A stretch of 53,548 nucleotides of DNA from contig PBEC01000003.1 of assembly GCA_002717515.1 (NCBI GenBank), positions 16,886-70,433 on the forward strand, read 5' to 3'. Below are positions 25,261-33,923 of this stretch, one piece after another. The notes beneath the pieces were generated by a model. It worked only from the letters and a program-made list of their open reading frames with translations. It ran no database searches and was not told the DNA's origin. The position numbers and the translations under genes are program-made. Within the stretch, counting starts at the first letter, position 1; every line of letters begins with the position of its first letter. This DNA comes from Flavobacteriales bacterium (lineage in GTDB: Bacteria > Bacteroidota > Bacteroidia > Flavobacteriales_C > GCA-002722245).

Positions 25261-25818
25261 TTACCCAGCCATTTTTTCAATTTTCTTTAACAACATTTTT
25301 TTTAAGTTCCCTTTGGCTTTTGCAAGGTTTGATTTAGAGGTTCCTACGCTAATTCCAAGAGCCTCAGAAATTTCTTGATGGGTAAAACCGTCAACAATAT
25401 ATAAGTTGAAAACGCTTCTGTACGCAGGACTTAAATGCTGCACCATGTTGAGGAGGTCACTAAAGTTCACATGTTCGAGAATACCTGCGTCTTTCTCGTC
25501 ATCAACCTCTATACTTCCGTGATTATTATCCAGCTCAACCATTTGGTTGTTGATTTTGTTCTTTCTTATATGATCAATACATGTATTGACCATTATTCTT
25601 CGTACCCAACCTTCAAAAGAACCTTGCTTTCCATATTTATGAAGGTTTTTAAAAACTTTAATGAACGCCTCTTGAAACATATCCAATGCTTCATCTTTGC
25701 AGTTTGCATATCGCATACAAACTACCATCATTTTACCATAAAAATGCTCATATAGAGATTGCTGTGCACGCCTGTCACCGTTAATGCAACCCTGTATAAT
25801 GAGGTCTTGATTGAGCAT
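25261..25818 (-). CDS. ECF sigma factor
   Basis: RNA polymerase sigma-70 family member of the extracytoplasmic type, 185 residues. Region 2 reads LYEHFYGKMMVVCMRYA and MFQEAFIKVFKNLHKY, with SFEGWVRRIMVNTCIDH for promoter melting; region 4 is LSPAYRSVFNLYIVDGFTHQ followed by EISEALGISVGTSKSNLAKA. This is the domain arrangement of Bacteroidota ECF factors that direct envelope genes. ATG 25818 (MLNQDLIIQG) is preferred over an upstream start that adds 24 residues outside the family. First gene of the three-gene operon; it probably controls its own operon and perhaps other type IX secretion genes. Confidence 0.93.
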   Translation of the reverse strand: MLNQDLIIQGCINGDRRAQQSLYEHFYGKMMVVCMRYANCKDEALDMFQEAFIKVFKNLHKYGKQGSFEGWVRRIMVNTCIDHIRKNKINNQMVELDNNHGSIEVDDEKDAGILEHVNFSDLLNMVQHLSPAYRSVFNLYIVDGFTHQEISEALGISVGTSKSNLAKAKGNLKKMLLKKIEKMAG

Positions 25819-25960
25819 GTGTAGTAAAAGTTTTGTTCTGCTGTTTAAAAAACGAAGGTAAGTTGGTTTGGTTGCTTCAAAAAAATACAAATTACAAAAT
25901 AGTTAACAATATGTTTAAAAAACAAAGTCTAAAAACCCTTTAAATACTTGTTAAGTGAAT

Positions 25961-25968
25961 TATATTTG
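25961..25968 (+). promoter_or_regulatory. TATATTTG -7 box before the DUF4494 gene
   Basis: TATATTTG, 19 nt before the ATG at 25988, fits the Bacteroidota -7 consensus. The -33 element is not obvious. Confidence 0.5.
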
Positions 25969-25987
25969 ACTTTATAAATTTATTAAA

Positions 25988-26455
25988 ATGACAGATTGGT
26001 TTACAGTAAAGATTAAATATTTAAAGCAAAATCCTGAAAATGGTTCGATACAGAGTAAGAGCGAGGCATATATGTTGAATGCATTAAGTTTCACAGAAGC
26101 TGAAGCAAGACTTCAAGGAATTTTAGAAGAGTACATTCCCGAATATAATTTATTGACTTGCGCAAAAACCAATATACAAGATGTAATAGTGGATGAAGCT
26201 TTTGATTATTTCTACAAAGTGAAAGTAAGTTATATATCTGCCGATCCCGATAGCGGAAAGGAAAAAAAGATCAACGAGAATTATATTGTACAGGCGGATG
26301 GTCTTAAAGATGCTTATGAAAAAATGGAAAGTAGGCTACAGGGTTCAATTGTTGATTGGGAAATACCTTCAATTACAAAAACCAATGTTGTAGATGTTTT
26401 CCCATATCTCGAAGAAAAAGTTCTTGAAAAAGAAGAACACGAAGTTGAAGCATAA
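25988..26455 (+). CDS. DUF4494 protein
   Basis: A 155-residue cytosolic protein that matches DUF4494 along its length: MTDWFTVKIKYLKQ at the start, NALSFTEAEARLQGILEEY, and the second-half repeat FYKVKVSYISADPDSGKEKK. The two halves look related (each has a strand plus ITKTN or AKTN and a VVDVF or IQDVI motif). The family is conserved in Bacteroidota and has no known role. It is monocistronic, closed by the terminator at 26465-26494, and diverges from the sigma operon. Confidence 0.85.
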   Translation: MTDWFTVKIKYLKQNPENGSIQSKSEAYMLNALSFTEAEARLQGILEEYIPEYNLLTCAKTNIQDVIVDEAFDYFYKVKVSYISADPDSGKEKKINENYIVQADGLKDAYEKMESRLQGSIVDWEIPSITKTNVVDVFPYLEEKVLEKEEHEVEA

Positions 26456-26464
26456 ACTTTAGAG

Positions 26465-26494
26465 AGCTCTTTCAAATAGAAAGAGCTTTTTTTT
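26465..26494 (+). terminator. Terminator after the DUF4494 gene
   Basis: AGCTCTTTC (26465-26473), loop AAATA, GAAAGAGCT (26479-26487), then seven T. Strong rho-independent terminator. Confidence 0.9.
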
Positions 26495-26519
26495 ATTTAA
26501 TCGGCAAAATAAAAAGAAT

Positions 26520-26527
26520 TATTTTTG
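26520..26527 (+). promoter_or_regulatory. TATTTTTG -7 box before the hybrid kinase
   Basis: TATTTTTG lies 50 nt upstream of the hybrid kinase ATG and fits the -7 consensus. No clear -33 box. Confidence 0.4.
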
Positions 26528-26577
26528 CACTTTTTAGCTTAAAAATAAAACTCACCGAGGAAATTAAATTTTAGTTG

Positions 26578-28785
26578 ATGATAACTTTCAACAAAATAAA
26601 AACAATGGGAGTAAAAGGGTTAGACGATTACGGTCTGGTCCGTAAAATTCAACTCACGAATGTTATAGCTGCTTTTTCATTCGTCCTTTCTCTGGTTTTT
26701 AACATCGGTTTTTTTTTAGGTGGAAGTACATTTATTACAGCATCTTATTTGTTTATAATTGCTGTTCTTTTCGCACTTACCATTTTTTTTAATCACCTGA
26801 AATTTCACCTTTTCTCAAGAAACTGGATGTTATTTATAATGGCCATCAGCATAATGTCAGGTCCTTTTTTTAATGGTATAAATTTGCCTGTTGAAATTGT
26901 GTTTCTTCCGTCCATTGGAACTCCGTTTTTATTATTTGGTCAAAAACAACTATCCTTAAGTATAACCTGGAGCGCAATTTTTTTGACGCTGTATTTTCTT
27001 ACTCAACATTTTTATGAGGTAGTAACCCCTCTTGAACCCGTTTCCAGGGAACACGGAATTATTATGTATAACTTTTTAATTATTGTATTGTTTTTGTGGA
27101 CATCGGCCATATTTATCTCTTTGTCAAATGAAAACAAATCAAGAGAAGAGCTTATTGAAAATGCCCTGGAAAAGGAAAAAGAACTAAGAAAAAGTTTGGA
27201 AGCAAGTTACTCAAAGCTTGTTAAAAGTCAGGATGATCTTATAAATAAAGAAAAGCAAAGAATAAAAGCGCAAGAGTCTGAGCATCATGCTTTGAAGAAG
27301 ACGGCTTTTAAGGCCGATTTCTTAGCAAGAATAAGTAATAAATTAAAGGAACCATTGAAAGGTTTGTCGGAAAGTCTGGAGCTTTTAACATCACAATCTA
27401 AATTCGATGATGTTAATGATGGTGATTATTATAAAGTATTAAGCTCATCTCAAACTTTGTCGAAAATCGTTAGCGATGTCCTCGATTTAGGAAAAATTGA
27501 AGAGGGAGAGTTGGAGCTTAACCCCAAAAAAATGCCTTTGAAAGGTTTCGTAGAAAAATCCATTGCAATTTTTAAACAGGATATCGAGAAAAGAAACACA
27601 AAAATTGATTTGACCTACCAAAATGATCTTCCCGAGTGGATTCAGGCAGACGAATTCAGAGTTTCTCAGGTTATAAATACTTTATTGACGAATGCATATA
27701 ATGCTTACGAAAAACCTTGTTTTAAAATTGTTTTAACAGCATGTGGTAGTCAAAAAATAAAGGTTTTAATAAAGAGTAGCGGTTCGGATTTAAGTCAAGA
27801 TAATGAATGGTTGGATTTTTCTGATTACACCCAGTCTTTAAGTTCAATTGAAGAAGAGTCGGATATGAATTTGAAAATATCTAAACATCTTGTCAAGCTT
27901 ATGGGCGGTGAAATTGGTTTGGAATTTGGAAATGGTATAGAGACTAACTTTTGGTTTACATTTAATTGTGAAATTTCTTCCGAGAGCACAATAGCGGAAA
28001 ACGTAAATTCAAAAAACCACTTAAACCTTTCACTGAGCGTTTTGCTTGTTGACGACATGGAGATAAATCGATCGCTTACCAGAGCTATGTTGGAGAAGTA
28101 CAATTGCTCTGTACAAGAGGCTGAGTCAGGCATAAAAGCCGTGGAACTTTACGAGGATGATGTGTTTGACTTGGTTTTGATGGACATAAATATGCCTGGT
28201 ATTAGTGGAGATGAAGCAGTAAGAAGAATAAAACGCAATTATAAAAAGGCAAATTCTTGTTTTGTAGGCCTCAGTGCAAATGTTCTCGAGGATGAAAAAG
28301 ACAAATACATTGAGCTTGGACTGGATGATTATTTAGCAAAACCCATAACTTTTGAAAAATTAAGTCAGGGTTTAAAAAAATGGTTTGACTTTAACAAAGC
28401 AAACGACTACTACATAAATACGAACAGCTTTTTAATAAATGAGGAAAAAATTAATACAAATGCTGAATTGTTGGGTGGGAGAGAAAAATTTATTTCATAC
28501 ATCGATAAATTTTTAAATCATAATCAAAAAATTTGGGAAGAGCTTAATTTTAGTTTTAAAGAAAATGAAATCGAGCAACTCAAAGAGAATTTTCATAAGT
28601 TATCTGGAATTGCTGTTAGTATTGGGGCAAGTGGATATTATGAGATATTAAATGTGGCCTATTCAATTGCTCAATCGGGAGGTCAAATTTCTGAAGAAGA
28701 GTTTCTTGTGTTAATTAACTCCAGTAAAGAAGTAGAGAAGGGGATGAATCAAATAAAGGTAAAATGGCAGCAAAGCGAATATTAA
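26578..28785 (+). CDS. Hybrid histidine kinase with degenerate kinase core, receiver and HPt
   Basis: A 735-residue membrane protein. Six likely helices (about 20-190) are followed by a coiled stretch and a HisKA-like segment KADFLARISNKLKEPLKG. In active kinases the third residue of the LARISNK stretch is His (SHE); here it is Asn254. The ATPase-like region keeps an N-box (LLTNAYNAY) but the G1 box (usually DTGIGI) reads SSGSDLS and the G2 box is DMNLKIS. The receiver is intact: Asp492, Asp493, Asp536, Ser566 and Lys588. The C-terminal HPt keeps its phospho-accepting His673 in FHKLSGIA. So it likely passes or removes phosphate rather than making it. Its last 22 nt overlap the next gene. Confidence 0.85.
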   Translation: MITFNKIKTMGVKGLDDYGLVRKIQLTNVIAAFSFVLSLVFNIGFFLGGSTFITASYLFIIAVLFALTIFFNHLKFHLFSRNWMLFIMAISIMSGPFFNGINLPVEIVFLPSIGTPFLLFGQKQLSLSITWSAIFLTLYFLTQHFYEVVTPLEPVSREHGIIMYNFLIIVLFLWTSAIFISLSNENKSREELIENALEKEKELRKSLEASYSKLVKSQDDLINKEKQRIKAQESEHHALKKTAFKADFLARISNKLKEPLKGLSESLELLTSQSKFDDVNDGDYYKVLSSSQTLSKIVSDVLDLGKIEEGELELNPKKMPLKGFVEKSIAIFKQDIEKRNTKIDLTYQNDLPEWIQADEFRVSQVINTLLTNAYNAYEKPCFKIVLTACGSQKIKVLIKSSGSDLSQDNEWLDFSDYTQSLSSIEEESDMNLKISKHLVKLMGGEIGLEFGNGIETNFWFTFNCEISSESTIAENVNSKNHLNLSLSVLLVDDMEINRSLTRAMLEKYNCSVQEAESGIKAVELYEDDVFDLVLMDINMPGISGDEAVRRIKRNYKKANSCFVGLSANVLEDEKDKYIELGLDDYLAKPITFEKLSQGLKKWFDFNKANDYYINTNSFLINEEKINTNAELLGGREKFISYIDKFLNHNQKIWEELNFSFKENEIEQLKENFHKLSGIAVSIGASGYYEILNVAYSIAQSGGQISEEEFLVLINSSKEVEKGMNQIKVKWQQSEY

Positions 28786-29141
28786 TTATTGATGATGCTA
28801 TCTTTCAGTCTGAAATTTTGAAAGAAGTATTCGATAACTTTTTTGGGGATAAAGTTGAAGTTGAAATCGCTAAAGACTTTTTGTCTACACAAGAAATTTT
28901 ATCAAAAAATGATTGTGATTTAATATTGGTGGACTACCTTCTTGGCTCCATTGGTACAGGAGCGGAATTAAAAGATAAAGTCAAGGAAAAGATTCAGACA
29001 AAAGCCAGTTGGATGATGATGTCTGCATTAGATGTAAATGCTCTGGCTGAGCAACACCAAGGTAAGGGGTTTATAAAATTTATACATAAATCCGATTACA
29101 GTGAAATGAGTAAAGAAATTTCAAAGGCTTTGTTTGGTTAA
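28764..29141 (+). CDS. Single-domain response regulator
   Basis: A 125-residue CheY-like receiver with no output domain. The acidic pocket Asp10-Asp11, phospho-acceptor Asp57 (LVDYLLG), Ser87 (MMMSALD) and Lys109 (FIHKSDY) are all present. The start codon lies inside the upstream hybrid protein gene, with a 22-nt overlap, indicating translational coupling. The likely partner is the HPt His673 of that protein. The protein probably acts by binding a target rather than DNA. Confidence 0.92.
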   Translation: MAAKRILIIDDAIFQSEILKEVFDNFFGDKVEVEIAKDFLSTQEILSKNDCDLILVDYLLGSIGTGAELKDKVKEKIQTKASWMMMSALDVNALAEQHQGKGFIKFIHKSDYSEMSKEISKALFG

Positions 29142-29202
29142 ATCCAATTAGCTTATAGATTTTTCAAAAGTAAAAACTCACAACTTATCCGGAGATAATC
29201 AT

Positions 29203-29210
29203 TATTTTTG
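29203..29210 (+). promoter_or_regulatory. TATTTTTG -7 box before ccsBA
   Basis: TATTTTTG, 18 nt before ATG 29229, fits the Bacteroidota -7 consensus; no clear TTTG upstream. Confidence 0.4.
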
Positions 29211-29228
29211 TAACCACAAATAAATGAT

Positions 29229-32200
29229 ATGCAATTTCTGCTGAATTTTATCTTTTCAACACGTTTTACTACAATACTATTGTTTGCTTTTGCATACATG
29301 GTCGGTGCTGCAACATTTTTGGAAGATCAGTACGATACAACCACTGCTCAAATTGTTATTTTTCGTTCGAAATGGTTGGAATTAATATTGGGGCTTTTAG
29401 TTATCAATTTTCTTGGAAACATTCAAAAGTATAAGATGATCAGCCAGAAAAAATGGCCAAGTTTGATGTTTCATCTTGCTTTTGTGCTAATAATAGTAGG
29501 TGCAGGAGTTACTCGTTATTTCGGGTATGAAGGTATGATGCTCATTAGAGAGGGGACAACATCAAATATTATGCACTCGGCAGAACCGTATTTAACTGTA
29601 GAAGTCTCCAAACCTCCCCTAACGAAAGAAGAAAAACGACATACCATAGAGTATTCGAAGGCAATGCTTATGGCTGCGACAACGGATAATGAATTTGACT
29701 TCCCTTCTTTTGATTTCCAAAATCAAAAGGTCGAAGTATCCTACGTTGATTATATCAAGAATGCTGATTATAAGTTGTATGAGAACATTCGTGGTGGTAA
29801 GGATGTTCTTGAGGTTGTTACAACAAAAGGAGAGGGAAGAGAATTTGTTTACATTGAATCTGGAGAGTCTGAACGTGTTGGGAATGTTCTTGTTTCATTC
29901 AACGATCCATCGATAAGAGGAGCGATTTCTGTATTTCAAAAAGGAGATGAGTTTATAATTAACTCTCCGTTTCAAATCAACCGTATGGTAATGGCCGATC
30001 AAACAAGAGATACTGTTCAGCCAAATACTGATGCTCCTATGAAGTTTCGTCAACTGCACCAAGTTCAAACTCAAGGTGGTTTTGAAACTTCGATTGTTTT
30101 TGGAAAAAAACTTGAAAATGCAGTTAAAAATCTTGAAACCATAGAAGGAGAGAGCAAGCGTGGAGATGCTTTAAAGGTTCAGGTCAAAGTTGGGGAACAA
30201 ATAACAGAGGTTGTTTTGTTTGGAGGTCCCAATAGAATTCCATCCCCTGAATATTTTAGTTTCATGGGATATGAAATCAAAGCATCTTATGGTTCAAAAC
30301 CCATTGAACTTCCTTTCTCACTAAGATTAGATGATTTTATTCTGGAGAGATATCCTGGTTCCGATAATCCATCGGGATATAAATCAGAAGTTACTTTGTA
30401 CGATGAGAAAAATGCAGTTACAAAACAACACAGTATTTTCATGAATAACGTTTTAGATTACGAGGGATATCGCTTTTTTCAAAGCAGTTTCGATAAAGAT
30501 GAAAAAGGAACTAAACTCTCGGTGAATCATGATGCACCTGGAACCTACATTACATATATTGGATATCTGTTTCTTGGGTTAGGTTTTGTTTTGAGCCTTT
30601 TCAATAAAAACTCAAGGTTTAATTTTATTATGAAAAAAGTAAAAGAATTAAGAAAAAAACGAATCTCTCTTGGTATTCTATTTCTCTTTTTAAGTTTTGC
30701 CTCTGTTGCCCACAATGAACACAATCACAGTCATGAAAGCCAGGGAATCGCTCCTCTGGGAGGGAGTTTCTCAAATGGAGCAAGAAGAATTACAAAAGAA
30801 CATGCCGATCGATTTGGTAAGCTTATTGTTCAAAGTGCAGACGGTAGGTTTGAGCCTATTAACACTTTAGCGCTTGACATCATACATAAAATCTCAAAGA
30901 AAGATAATATTCAACTGGACAGCATCGGCACTTTTACACCAGAACAGTTTTTACTTGAGCTTATAGTAAATGGAAAACTTTTCGAAAGTCAAAGAATTAT
31001 ATATGTGTCATCAGACTCTTTGAGAAAGTTTTTAGGAGTAAAAGAAGGTAAGTATGTATCGTATTTAGACTTTTTTGACCTTAAAGGAAATGGCGACAGT
31101 AAGATTAAAAAGTATGCTATAGAAGCAGGGCAGAAAGATGCAGCTAAAAGAGACAGGTGGGACAAAGAAATAATAAAAGTTGGAGACAAGCTTGAAACAT
31201 TTTTCAGAACTCAAGAAGGAGATCTTTTAAGAATATTCCCATCAAATGACTCTACTTTGAATAACAAATGGGTTTCGCCTCGTGATGAAAGCGCGGCAAA
31301 AACACTTTCCGGTACTGTTGAAGTTAACGGGAAAGAAATATCTCTGAATAATACAAGTTATAAAATAATGTATGCCAGCTATATCGTAATGCTCCATAAA
31401 GGAGAGTTTGATAAAGCTTCAATGATTTTAGATCGAATAGAAGCAATTCAGAAAAAATTCACCCCTGAGGATTTTCTACCCAGTCAATCTAAAATAGATT
31501 TAGAGATTAACTATAACAATTCTTCGATATTTTCCAATATAAAGAAAGCATATGGAATGCTTTCGGTTTTCCTACTGATTTTTGGACTGGTCGAGGTTAT
31601 GGCCTCAGTAAAGCTAAAATTTAAAAAAATAGTTTCGTTTTTATTAAAAATAGCTATTGGGATATTTGCTTTATTTTTTCTTTATCACACCTATGGTTTG
31701 ATTCTAAGGTGGTACTTGACCAGTCATGCTCCATGGAGTAATGGTTACGAAGCTTTAATTTTTATTGCTTGGGGTACTTGTTTGGCGGGTTTAATATTTG
31801 CAAGATATTCTAAACTTACTACCGCGGGAACTGCTTTTGTTGCTTTCTTGATTATAATGACGGCAGGCCATGAGAACATGGATCCCCAATTGACCAATCT
31901 GGTTCCTGTTCTTAAGTCCTATTGGCTTGTTATACATGTAGCATGTATAACTACCAGTTATGGTTTTTTTGCTTTAGGAGCTATTTTAGGTTTGATTGTT
32001 TTGGGAGTAATGTTGTTTAAAAATATAAGAAACTTTAAAAAGATAAATCTCCTGACTTCGGAATTAACCTTTATTAATGAAATGACTGTTACTATAGGAG
32101 TTGTTTTGGCCGCCATAGGAACTTTTCTGGGTGGAGTCTGGGCAAACGAATCATGGGGCCGTTATTGGGGTTGGGATGCAAAAGAAACCTGGGCTCTTGT

Positions 32201-32492
32201 AATTGTTATTGTGTATGCAATGCTTTTGCATTTTCGATTTGTTCCAGGTTTTATTAGGGGTAAGTTTTTCTTTAATGCGTTCGGAACAATAGTTGGTTTT
32301 GGTGCTGTATGCATGACCTTCTTTGGAGTCAATTATTATTTCTCCAAATCAATACACTCATATGCAGCTGGTGATCCTCCAGCATTTCCAATTTGGTTAT
32401 GGATTACTATAGGTTCGATATTTGCCCTTACCATACTTGCTGGTTTGAACGAGAGTAGGGTGGATAAACTGGTGAATGAAAACAAGCAATAA
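29229..32492 (+). CDS. ccsBA: Fused CcsB-CcsA cytochrome c biogenesis protein
   Basis: System II heme exporter and cytochrome c synthase, 1087 residues, inner membrane. The N-terminal ResB/CcsB part has membrane segments near the start (FATTFLEDQYDTTTAQ and a second helix), a large periplasmic domain, and a helix near residue 450. A signal-like segment and a His-rich stretch (HNEHNHSHE, about residue 497) join it to the CcsA part. The CcsA part has the heme-handling WWD motif WGRYWGWDAKETWALV (about residue 975) with histidines in flanking helices. The fusion is usual in Bacteroidota and Epsilonproteobacteria. Stands alone on the plus strand; its stop is 5 nt from the convergent GT25 gene. 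Confidence 0.95.
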   Translation: MQFLLNFIFSTRFTTILLFAFAYMVGAATFLEDQYDTTTAQIVIFRSKWLELILGLLVINFLGNIQKYKMISQKKWPSLMFHLAFVLIIVGAGVTRYFGYEGMMLIREGTTSNIMHSAEPYLTVEVSKPPLTKEEKRHTIEYSKAMLMAATTDNEFDFPSFDFQNQKVEVSYVDYIKNADYKLYENIRGGKDVLEVVTTKGEGREFVYIESGESERVGNVLVSFNDPSIRGAISVFQKGDEFIINSPFQINRMVMADQTRDTVQPNTDAPMKFRQLHQVQTQGGFETSIVFGKKLENAVKNLETIEGESKRGDALKVQVKVGEQITEVVLFGGPNRIPSPEYFSFMGYEIKASYGSKPIELPFSLRLDDFILERYPGSDNPSGYKSEVTLYDEKNAVTKQHSIFMNNVLDYEGYRFFQSSFDKDEKGTKLSVNHDAPGTYITYIGYLFLGLGFVLSLFNKNSRFNFIMKKVKELRKKRISLGILFLFLSFASVAHNEHNHSHESQGIAPLGGSFSNGARRITKEHADRFGKLIVQSADGRFEPINTLALDIIHKISKKDNIQLDSIGTFTPEQFLLELIVNGKLFESQRIIYVSSDSLRKFLGVKEGKYVSYLDFFDLKGNGDSKIKKYAIEAGQKDAAKRDRWDKEIIKVGDKLETFFRTQEGDLLRIFPSNDSTLNNKWVSPRDESAAKTLSGTVEVNGKEISLNNTSYKIMYASYIVMLHKGEFDKASMILDRIEAIQKKFTPEDFLPSQSKIDLEINYNNSSIFSNIKKAYGMLSVFLLIFGLVEVMASVKLKFKKIVSFLLKIAIGIFALFFLYHTYGLILRWYLTSHAPWSNGYEALIFIAWGTCLAGLIFARYSKLTTAGTAFVAFLIIMTAGHENMDPQLTNLVPVLKSYWLVIHVACITTSYGFFALGAILGLIVLGVMLFKNIRNFKKINLLTSELTFINEMTVTIGVVLAAIGTFLGGVWANESWGRYWGWDAKETWALVIVIVYAMLLHFRFVPGFIRGKFFFNAFGTIVGFGAVCMTFFGVNYYFSKSIHSYAAGDPPAFPIWLWITIGSIFALTILAGLNESRVDKLVNENKQ

Positions 32493-32497
32493 GCAAA

Positions 32498-33250
32498 TTA
32501 TTCGATTATTCTTTTTTGATTAAAAAGTCTTCCAATATTTTTTCGTACGAACTTTCGGATTATCCATGCGAAACGACGATAAATAGATTTGTTTTTTGAG
32601 GATATCGTGGAGCTTAAGTGCCCGTTGTGTGAACCCTGCTCGATCAATGGGGGGTGAGCCCAATACATTTTAAGTACATTTTTCTCAATCAATTCATTGT
32701 GAAACCAATCAATTATAAAAGCACATTTGTTTGATTTTAAATATTCAAGAGCTTTTTCAGCACCAGTTTTGTCTATTAAATATGCTCCTGCCATTCTTCC
32801 TTTTGATGCAGCATATAAAAATTGATTTTTATTTGTTTGTTTGTAACCTGGGAAGGTAAGCGTAGTATTTTCTAAGGATATTATAAAGCCTGAAGATAAG
32901 GCTTCAATTTCAGGAAATATTCGATTCATTTTTTTTTGGAAATCGCCTATAAAGAAAGGGTCGTTCTCGAAAATAAGAGCAAAATTTTCCTCAGATTCAA
33001 TAAAAGATTCCAATGCTAAAAAGTGGTTTAGAGTACAGCTTATTCCACCCTTCGAATACTTTTTTAAGATATCCTGAACAAAATAAGTGGAAAGTAATTC
33101 ATTTGAAAAGTTGGAGGGTGAACCTTTTGTCATAAATTCAAAAGGAATATTTTTTTCTTTGAAAAGTGTTTTCACTCGTTCTCCATGATATTCGTAACCT
33201 TTTTCGGCATGAATTACATAGGTTTTAACAGGAAAGTTGTACAAGCCCAT
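32498..33250 (-). CDS. Family 25 glycosyltransferase
   Basis: A 250-residue protein of the GT25 (LPS biosynthesis) family, which adds sugars to lipooligosaccharide or to proteins. The start KTYVIHAEKGYEYHGERV is the usual N-terminal strand and helix, followed by SCTLNHFLALESF and ALIFENDPFF, where most members carry EDD or EDDA. The end is basic (IIRKFVRKNIGRL), as in peripheral membrane enzymes. It is convergent with ccsBA, and may be co-transcribed with the DinB-like gene 34 nt upstream. Acceptor and donor cannot be read from sequence. Confidence 0.8.
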   Translation of the reverse strand: MGLYNFPVKTYVIHAEKGYEYHGERVKTLFKEKNIPFEFMTKGSPSNFSNELLSTYFVQDILKKYSKGGISCTLNHFLALESFIESEENFALIFENDPFFIGDFQKKMNRIFPEIEALSSGFIISLENTTLTFPGYKQTNKNQFLYAASKGRMAGAYLIDKTGAEKALEYLKSNKCAFIIDWFHNELIEKNVLKMYWAHPPLIEQGSHNGHLSSTISSKNKSIYRRFAWIIRKFVRKNIGRLFNQKRIIE

Positions 33251-33284
33251 TTGGTAAAATTAAATACATTATTCGTGGAGTCCT

Positions 33285-33845
33285 TTAAAATTCAAAATTT
33301 TTTCCAAGTATTTTACTCGCCTGAACAATATGGCGAACATTATGAAAGGTATAAAACATTAAGGCGTCACCCAATCTCAACTTTATTGACTTTATTGTTA
33401 AGCGGCATTTTGTTTTAGTGATATTAATTGATCTGCATCTGTCAATTAGTAGAATAATATCTTTTTGCTGAGAAATGAATTTATTTAATGTATTTACTGA
33501 TAGTTCGGATTGAACAGGTTTTTTACTTTTAAAAGTTTTCATTTTCATGGGTGTTTTATCGCCAACAGGGAGCATTGATTTCGCGAATCTATTACCTAGA
33601 AAACTGGTTTTGTGGTATTCACAGGTGTTTTGTTTTGCATTTGAAATTTTAGATTCAAACTCAATTAAGTAAAAATCACTATAAAAGTTTAAATGGCCTA
33701 TGCACTCGAGAATGCTCCATTTGTCCTCAGCAGGTTTTCGATTCAATTCTTCTTTCGATAATTGTTTAAAAAACTCTACCTCGGTTATCATTTTTGAGGT
33801 TTTCTCTTTTAAGTCGTTTAATAAATCTTCAGTTTTAATTTTCAT
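33285..33845 (-). CDS. DinB-like four-helix protein
   Basis: A 186-residue cytosolic protein of the DinB/YfiT superfamily (DinB_2 type). The helix bundle carries three metal-site candidates: His in ECIGHLNFYSDFY (about residue 50) and two in YTFHNVRHIVQA near the C-terminus, with the motif KWSILECIGHL typical of the family. Members are metal-dependent hydrolases or thiol S-transferases such as bacillithiol transferases, but no substrate can be inferred. Shares the minus strand with the downstream GT25 gene. Confidence 0.85.
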   Translation of the reverse strand: MKIKTEDLLNDLKEKTSKMITEVEFFKQLSKEELNRKPAEDKWSILECIGHLNFYSDFYLIEFESKISNAKQNTCEYHKTSFLGNRFAKSMLPVGDKTPMKMKTFKSKKPVQSELSVNTLNKFISQQKDIILLIDRCRSINITKTKCRLTIKSIKLRLGDALMFYTFHNVRHIVQASKILGKNFEF

Positions 33846-33897
33846 CGCAAAAAAATTCTTGTGTAGAAAAACGGATTCAATTTAATAAATATTGAAT

Positions 33898-33905
33898 TAT
33901 TTTTG
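33898..33905 (+). promoter_or_regulatory. TATTTTTG -7 box before the NqrC-like gene
   Basis: TATTTTTG, 18 nt before the ATG at 33924, fits the -7 consensus. Confidence 0.4.
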
Positions 33906-33923
33906 TCTTTTAAAATTTCTTAA

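Noticed and set aside
25261-25890. Longer start for the ECF sigma (25890)
   Set aside because: The extra residues (MYFFEATKPTYLRF..) do not fit the family start; ATG 25818 does.
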